Shown: positions 6,802 to 10,106 of the stretch, piece after piece
How positions within the stretch are numbered: position 1 is the stretch's first letter
How the letters are laid out: each line of letters starts with the position of its first letter
Assembly: GCA_019415335.1 (NCBI GenBank)
Contig: DXKH01000039.1
Coordinates: 1-10,106, forward strand
Origin: Citrobacter sp.
GTDB lineage: Bacteria; Pseudomonadota; Gammaproteobacteria; Enterobacterales; Enterobacteriaceae
Direction of reading: 5' to 3'
Length of the DNA stretch: 10,106 nucleotides
Made by a program: the position numbers and the translations under genes
Notes under the pieces: model-generated
Databases searched by the model: none
Seen by the model: only the letters and a program-made list of their open reading frames with translations
What the model was told of the DNA's origin: nothing

Positions 6802-6817
6802 TGATTGAATATAATCA
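6802..6817. promoter_or_regulatory. Candidate DeoR-family operator O2 overlapping the plus-strand -10
   Basis: TGATTGAATATAATCA repeats operator O1 with two changes. Its left part also belongs to an overlapping exact 14-bp palindrome, TCAATCATGATTGA (6795-6808), so the same half-site occurs in two arrangements. It covers the -10 hexamer at 6810-6815, so a bound repressor would block RNA polymerase directly. Confidence 0.65.
6810..6815 (+). promoter_or_regulatory. -10 element of the kinase-pdxA2-deoR promoter
   Basis: A perfect TATAAT hexamer. With the start at A6823 the CRP-like site is centred at -41.5, the classical class II position. The sequence 17 bp upstream (about 6787-6792) is not a good -35, consistent with activator dependence. 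The leader before the ATG at 6847 is about 24 nt. Confidence 0.6.
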
Positions 6818-6846
6818 TTGTTATCATAAAACAACCTGGAGTGATG

Positions 6847-8082
6847 ATGGAAAAGGGAATCACTAAGCCGAGCATTCTCGTCGTTGCCGATGATTTCACG
6901 GGAGCCAACGACGCGGGGGTAAGCCTGGCGCAGGTGGGGCATACAGTTGATGTGGCCTTTGAAATGCCTTATCGCGGTGATGCCAGCGTATGGGTGATTA
7001 ACAGCGACAGTCGGGCGATGGATCCTAAGCTGGCGGCGATGAAAATAACCTCGCTGATGAGTCATCTCCCTCTGGCGAATAACCCGCCGCTCGTGATTAA
7101 AAAGATAGATTCCACGCTGCGAGGCAATATCGGCGCAGAAATTGAAGCCCTGATGAAGGCATGCGGTATAACGGGCGCAGTGGTTGCCCCCGCATTTCCT
7201 CAGGCGGGAAGGACCACAGTGGCCGGTGAGTGTTGGGTAAACGGTGTGCGGATAACGGAAACCGAGTTTGCCAGCGATCCGAAAACCCCGGTATTGAGCG
7301 CCCGAATTGCGGACATCATCCGGTTGCAGACGGCCATTCCATGCCAGCCCGTTACGGTTTCTCAGCTCAGCCATTTGTCTTATGAGCAACCGTGGATTGG
7401 CGTGATAGATGCGCAGACGGACAGCGACCTGGATCGCATCGCTGCCGCTGTGATGCAGGCTAAACAACCGCTGCTGCTGGTCGGCTCCGCTGGTATTTGT
7501 GATGCCGTTGCCCGGCGCTCCGCGATTATGCCGCCACCCACCGTGCTGGCCATTATTGGTTCAATGAGCGAAATCGCTCAACGGCAGATCGCCACACTTC
7601 ATTCACACCCACGTATCACACAGATATACGTCGATGTTGAACACATTCTGGCAGGCAATGCCAGTGACTATGACGCGCGTATTGTGCAGGCCTTGCAGAA
7701 AGGCGACCACTGTATTGTCCACACCTGTAACGATTCTGTAGCAAGGCATCAGATCGACACCCTTTGCCAGCGTTGGCAGATGAGTCGCGCTGCACTTGGG
7801 GAAAAAATTTGCCGGTTTCTTGGCGAACTTACCCGGCAAGTTCTGCTTTGCGCAATGCCCGATGCGCTTTATCTCTCTGGTGGTGATGTCGCAATGGCAA
7901 CAGCCAGTGCGTTAGGCGCGACCGGATTTCGTATTACGGGGAAGGTGGCGCAATGCGTTCCATACGGTCACTTTCTGGGCGGCGTCTGGTCCCGTTCGGT
8001 GATGACGAAAGCCGGTGGGTTTGGCGATGAGACCACGTTGCATCAGGTTCTGAATTTTATCGAGGAGAAGTGTAGTGAATAA
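6847..8082 (+). CDS. dtnK: DUF1537 four-carbon acid sugar kinase (DtnK type)
   Basis: A 411-residue kinase of the DUF1537 / OtnK-DtnK family, which phosphorylates four-carbon sugar acids (D-threonate, L- or D-erythronate, L-threonate) at O4 with ATP. N-terminal substrate-domain motifs: ADDFTGANDAG (14-24), KKIDSTLRGNIG (85-96), PAFPQAGRTT (115-124). C-terminal nucleotide-domain motifs: SGGDVA (344-349) and TKAGGFGDE (387-395). Both domains are present and the length is normal. Start choice: ATG 6847 has GGAG five bases upstream; ATG 6844 is only two bases from it; a TTG at 6805 in the same frame lies inside operator O2, upstream of the predicted transcript start. It overlaps pdxA2 by 8 nt, so product handover is expected. 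The pairing with PdxA2 favours a D-threonate or D-erythronate-like substrate; the exact acid is inferred. Confidence 0.93.
   Translation: MEKGITKPSILVVADDFTGANDAGVSLAQVGHTVDVAFEMPYRGDASVWVINSDSRAMDPKLAAMKITSLMSHLPLANNPPLVIKKIDSTLRGNIGAEIEALMKACGITGAVVAPAFPQAGRTTVAGECWVNGVRITETEFASDPKTPVLSARIADIIRLQTAIPCQPVTVSQLSHLSYEQPWIGVIDAQTDSDLDRIAAAVMQAKQPLLLVGSAGICDAVARRSAIMPPPTVLAIIGSMSEIAQRQIATLHSHPRITQIYVDVEHILAGNASDYDARIVQALQKGDHCIVHTCNDSVARHQIDTLCQRWQMSRAALGEKICRFLGELTRQVLLCAMPDALYLSGGDVAMATASALGATGFRITGKVAQCVPYGHFLGGVWSRSVMTKAGGFGDETTLHQVLNFIEEKCSE
8064..8067 (+). promoter_or_regulatory. Ribosome binding site deciding the GTG start of pdxA2
   Basis: GGAG inside the 3' end of the kinase gene, seven bases before GTG at 8075. 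The resulting protein begins directly with the family N-terminus ([18 protein letters not shown]), which confirms the start. Confidence 0.75.
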
Positions 8083-9061
8083 TATTATTGCGGTAACGAT
8101 GGGTGACCCGGCGGGTATTGGCCCGGAGATCATTATTAAATCCCTGAGCGAAGCCGGGCTTGCTGGTGCCCCGGTGGTGGTGGTGGGCTGTGTGCGCACG
8201 CTGCGACGTATTATGGCGATGAATATCACGCCGCAGGCAGAGTTACGCGTCATTCAAAAGGTGTGCGACGCCCATTTTGCTCCCGGCGTGATTAACGTGA
8301 TGGATGAGCCGCTGGCTAACCCCGATGCGCTGACACCCGGAGTGGTACAGGCTGTGGCAGGCGATTTAGCGTATCGCTGTATCAAACGTGCAACGGCTCT
8401 GGCCTTATCAGGCGAGGTGAAAGCCATAGCCACTGCGCCGCTGAATAAAGAAGCGCTGCATCTTGGCGGGCATAACTATCCGGGGCATACGGAATTGCTG
8501 GCCCATCTTACCGGCAGCAAAGAGTACGCGATGGTGCTCTATACCGAGAAGCTCAAGGTTATCCATATTTCGACTCACATCTCACTGCGTAAATTCCTGG
8601 ATACTTTGAATGGTGAAAGGGTCAAAACGGTTATTCGTGTTGCGAACCACTTCCTGAAACGTGTTGGTATTGAGCGTCCGCGTATTGCCGTGGCGGGTGT
8701 AAATCCACATGCAGGGGAACATGGTTTATTCGGCACTGAGGAAATCGAGATTATCGCGCCTGCGATTGAAGCAATGCAGGCCGAAGATATTGATGTTACT
8801 GGCCCGTGCCCGCCAGATACCGTGTTTATGCAATGCCATGAAGGGCTATTCGATATGGTAGTGGCTATGTACCACGATCAGGGGCATATCCCTTTAAAAC
8901 TGCTTGGATTTTATGATGGGGTGAATATCACCGCCGGGTTGCCATTTATTCGCACTTCTGCCGACCACGGCACCGCGTTTGATATTGCCTGGACAGGAAA
9001 AGCCAAGTCTGAGAGCATGGCAGTTTCCATCCAGTTAGCAATGCAGATTTCGCGAGAATAA
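8075..9061 (+). CDS. pdxA2: 4-phospho-D-threonate 3-dehydrogenase (PdxA2), GTG start
   Basis: A 328-residue NAD-dependent dehydrogenase of the PdxA family. Motifs: [10 protein letters not shown] (9-18), TAPLNKEA (120-127), [14 protein letters not shown] (210-223), [11 protein letters not shown] (265-275) and the C-terminal [17 protein letters not shown]. The three divalent-metal histidines expected from E. coli PdxA are His168, His212 and His267. PdxA2 proteins oxidise C3 of the 4-phosphorylated acid; the keto acid loses CO2 and gives dihydroxyacetone phosphate. The operon with a DUF1537 kinase, with an 8-nt gene overlap, distinguishes it from the vitamin B6 enzyme PdxA, which it resembles in sequence. 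Activity on 4-phosphohydroxythreonine as well cannot be excluded. Confidence 0.94.
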   Translation: MNNIIAVTMGDPAGIGPEIIIKSLSEAGLAGAPVVVVGCVRTLRRIMAMNITPQAELRVIQKVCDAHFAPGVINVMDEPLANPDALTPGVVQAVAGDLAYRCIKRATALALSGEVKAIATAPLNKEALHLGGHNYPGHTELLAHLTGSKEYAMVLYTEKLKVIHISTHISLRKFLDTLNGERVKTVIRVANHFLKRVGIERPRIAVAGVNPHAGEHGLFGTEEIEIIAPAIEAMQAEDIDVTGPCPPDTVFMQCHEGLFDMVVAMYHDQGHIPLKLLGFYDGVNITAGLPFIRTSADHGTAFDIAWTGKAKSESMAVSIQLAMQISRE

Positions 9062-9062
9062 A

Positions 9063-9824
9063 ATGAAGGGATATAACCGGTTAGAGCAGATCATGGATTA
9101 CCTGAAAAGCCATAATCTGGTCACCGTAGATGAGCTGGTGGCGGTAACCAATGCGTCGCCGGCTACGATTCGTCGAGACCTGATAAAACTCGATGAGCAG
9201 GGTGTTATCAGCCGTACACACGGCGGTGTGACTCTCAACCGGTTTATTCCTACCCAACCGACTACCCATGAGAAAATGCAGCGCAGCCTGGCGGAAAAAC
9301 ATGCCATCGCCAGCGCAGCGGCGTCAATGGTCAAGGCGGGGGATTCCGTCGTCCTTGATGCCGGTACGACAATGATTGAACTTGCGCGGCAGATTACACA
9401 TTTACCGCTTCGCGTGATCACAAGCGACCTGCATATCGCGCTTTTTTTGGCTGAATTCAAGCAAATTGAAGTGACGATTATCGGCGGACGTATTGACGAC
9501 TCCAGCCAGTCCTGCATTGGTGAACATGGTCGTAAATTGCTGCAAAATACCTGGCCGGACGTGGCATTTTTAAGCTGTAACAGCTGGGATCTTGAAAAGG
9601 GTATTACAGCACCCACGGAAGAGAAAGCCGCACTAAAACGCGATCTTATCGCGCATGCTTCGCGCAAAATTCTCCTGGCTGACAGCTCAAAATACGGTTC
9701 ATGGTCGCTGTTTAATATCGCGCATCTTAATGAACTGACAGAGATTATTACGGATAGTCAGCTTGATGGGCAGACGCGTAGAACGCTTGCGTCCTTGTCG
9801 ACGCGTTTAATCATAGCCGACTAA
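9063..9824 (+). CDS. DeoR-family transcriptional regulator of the island
   Basis: A 253-residue regulator with an N-terminal winged helix-turn-helix (about 5-57; [20 protein letters not shown] at 20-39, then the DeoR-type [10 protein letters not shown] wing at 47-56). A C-terminal DeoRC sugar-phosphate sensor domain follows, with DAGTT (99-103) and ADSSKYG (206-212), the usual phosphate-binding positions. Repressors of this type release DNA on binding a phosphorylated pathway intermediate; the kinase product or dihydroxyacetone phosphate would suit. The ATG follows the pdxA2 stop by one base and has only a weak Shine-Dalgarno, so it probably depends on coupled translation. That would keep repressor levels tied to the operon it likely controls through the palindromes at 6696-6711 and 6802-6817. 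Confidence 0.93.
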   Translation: MKGYNRLEQIMDYLKSHNLVTVDELVAVTNASPATIRRDLIKLDEQGVISRTHGGVTLNRFIPTQPTTHEKMQRSLAEKHAIASAAASMVKAGDSVVLDAGTTMIELARQITHLPLRVITSDLHIALFLAEFKQIEVTIIGGRIDDSSQSCIGEHGRKLLQNTWPDVAFLSCNSWDLEKGITAPTEEKAALKRDLIAHASRKILLADSSKYGSWSLFNIAHLNELTEIITDSQLDGQTRRTLASLSTRLIIAD

Positions 9825-9825
9825 T

Positions 9826-9958
9826 CTACGACTCTGCGGCCAGCTCATCCGGAAATTTAATAAATGCGTCAGGCTGGCGACGTTTGGCCTTACGTTTCCA
9901 GCGCGAGGATCTGCTGGCAGTAGCGCAGAAAACGCCCCAATATCTTACGCAAAACCAT
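9826..9958 (-). other. Short broken minus-strand reading frames between the regulator gene and glnS
   Basis: The gap 9825-10043 has no convincing gene. On the minus strand an ATG at 9958-9956 opens a 22-codon frame (begins MVLRKILGRFLRYCQQ, stop at 9892-9890) without a Shine-Dalgarno. A different minus frame then reads KRKAKRRQPDAFIKFPDEL and ends with TAG at 9828-9826, in codons typical of enterics but without a start codon of its own. Together they could be a short frameshifted gene remnant, or chance. No terminator hairpin with a T-run is seen after the regulator gene. Confidence 0.2.
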
Positions 9959-9970
9959 TTTTTCGCTAAC

Positions 9971-10000
9971 TAACAGTTGTCAGCCTGTCCCGCTTATAAG
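9971..10000 (+). promoter_or_regulatory. glnS promoter region
   Basis: The stretch from CTAACAGTTGTCAGCC through CGCTTATAAGATC to the glnS leader looks like the E. coli glnS promoter as I remember it. TATAAG (9995-10000) is the best -10; TAACAG (9971-9976), 18 bp upstream, is a poor -35. TTGTCA (9977-9982) is a better hexamer but only 12 bp away. The exact elements are therefore uncertain, though the promoter location is fairly safe. Confidence 0.6.
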
Positions 10001-10043
10001 ATCATACGCCGTTATACGTTGTTTACGCTTTGAGGAATCCACG

Positions 10044-10106
10044 ATGAGTGAGGCAGAAGCCCGCCCGACTAACTTTATTCGTCAGATCATCGATGAAGAT
10101 CTGGCC
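10044..10106 (+). CDS. glnS: Glutaminyl-tRNA synthetase, first 21 codons (3' end outside the window)
   Basis: The frame begins MSEAEARPTNFIRQIIDEDL, the N-terminus of E. coli GlnRS as I recall it, and runs off the window end. The enzyme attaches glutamine to tRNA-Gln in the cytosol. The ATG is preceded by GAGGA at 10032-10036, a normal Shine-Dalgarno. As an essential core gene it marks the right flank of the inserted region. Confidence 0.95.
   Translation, partial: MSEAEARPTNFIRQIIDEDLA

Noticed and set aside
6805..6846. A TTG start at 6805 that would add 14 residues to the kinase.
   Set aside because: It lies inside the operator and upstream of the predicted transcription start, has no ribosome binding site, and the added residues are not family-like.
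8075..9061. Reading the dehydrogenase as PdxA of vitamin B6 synthesis.
   Set aside because: It overlaps a DUF1537 kinase gene and belongs to a regulated catabolic unit, the typical setting of PdxA2; E. coli pdxA lies elsewhere, beside ksgA.
9839..9878. GCCAGC (9839-9844) and GCTGGC (9873-9878) as a terminator stem after the regulator gene.
   Set aside because: The loop would be 28 bases and there is no T-run, so it is a poor intrinsic terminator.
1..10106. CRISPR arrays, tRNA or rRNA genes, insertion sequences, phage genes, riboswitches.
   Set aside because: No regularly spaced repeats, no transposase or integrase motif, no cloverleaf or conserved rRNA sequence was seen on either strand.

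Overview
The window comes from a gammaproteobacterium of the Enterobacteriaceae, most likely Escherichia or a close relative. It opens inside nagE (N-acetylglucosamine PTS transporter) and closes on the first 21 codons of glnS (glutaminyl-tRNA synthetase). The glnS promoter and leader look like the E. coli ones as I remember them. In E. coli K-12 these two genes are, from memory, neighbours separated by only about 200 bp. Here about 9 kb of catabolic genes lies between them, so I read the middle of the window as an accessory island. No integrase, transposase, tRNA or obvious direct repeat marks its ends.

Layout. 1-756: 3' end of nagE, then a REP-like palindrome and a strong terminator that can serve both convergent transcripts. 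845-6677 (minus strand): a six-gene unit read from right to left, in the order iron-dependent alcohol dehydrogenase, DapA-family aldolase/lyase, TerC-family membrane protein, cytosolic sialidase-like beta-propeller, YhcH/NanQ-like anomerase, SLC13-type permease. Two joints are very tight (3 nt after the dehydrogenase gene, a 4-nt ATGA overlap between propeller and anomerase). 6678-6846: divergent control region. 6847-9824 (plus strand): a three-gene unit encoding a DUF1537 sugar-acid kinase (DtnK type), a PdxA2-type dehydrogenase and a DeoR-family repressor, overlapping by 8 nt or separated by 1 nt. 9825-10043: glnS upstream region.

Function. Kinase plus PdxA2 is the known pair that converts four-carbon sugar acids such as D-threonate to the 4-phosphate and then to dihydroxyacetone phosphate and CO2. 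The minus-strand unit adds uptake (permease), a possible glycan-acting propeller, an anomerase, a pyruvate-type Schiff-base aldolase and an alcohol/aldehyde dehydrogenase. Together this looks like a pathway for an acidic sugar, perhaps a sialic-acid-like or 3-deoxy-2-keto sugar acid that is split into pyruvate and an aldehyde, with a four-carbon acid feeding the kinase arm. The substrate cannot be read from sequence.

Control. The divergent region holds one good CRP site centred at 6781.5, with a -10 hexamer 31-32 bp away on each side. This is the spacing expected of class II activation in both directions. Two near-identical 16-bp palindromes (6696-6711 and 6802-6817) flank this core and are the best candidate operators for the DeoR-family protein.
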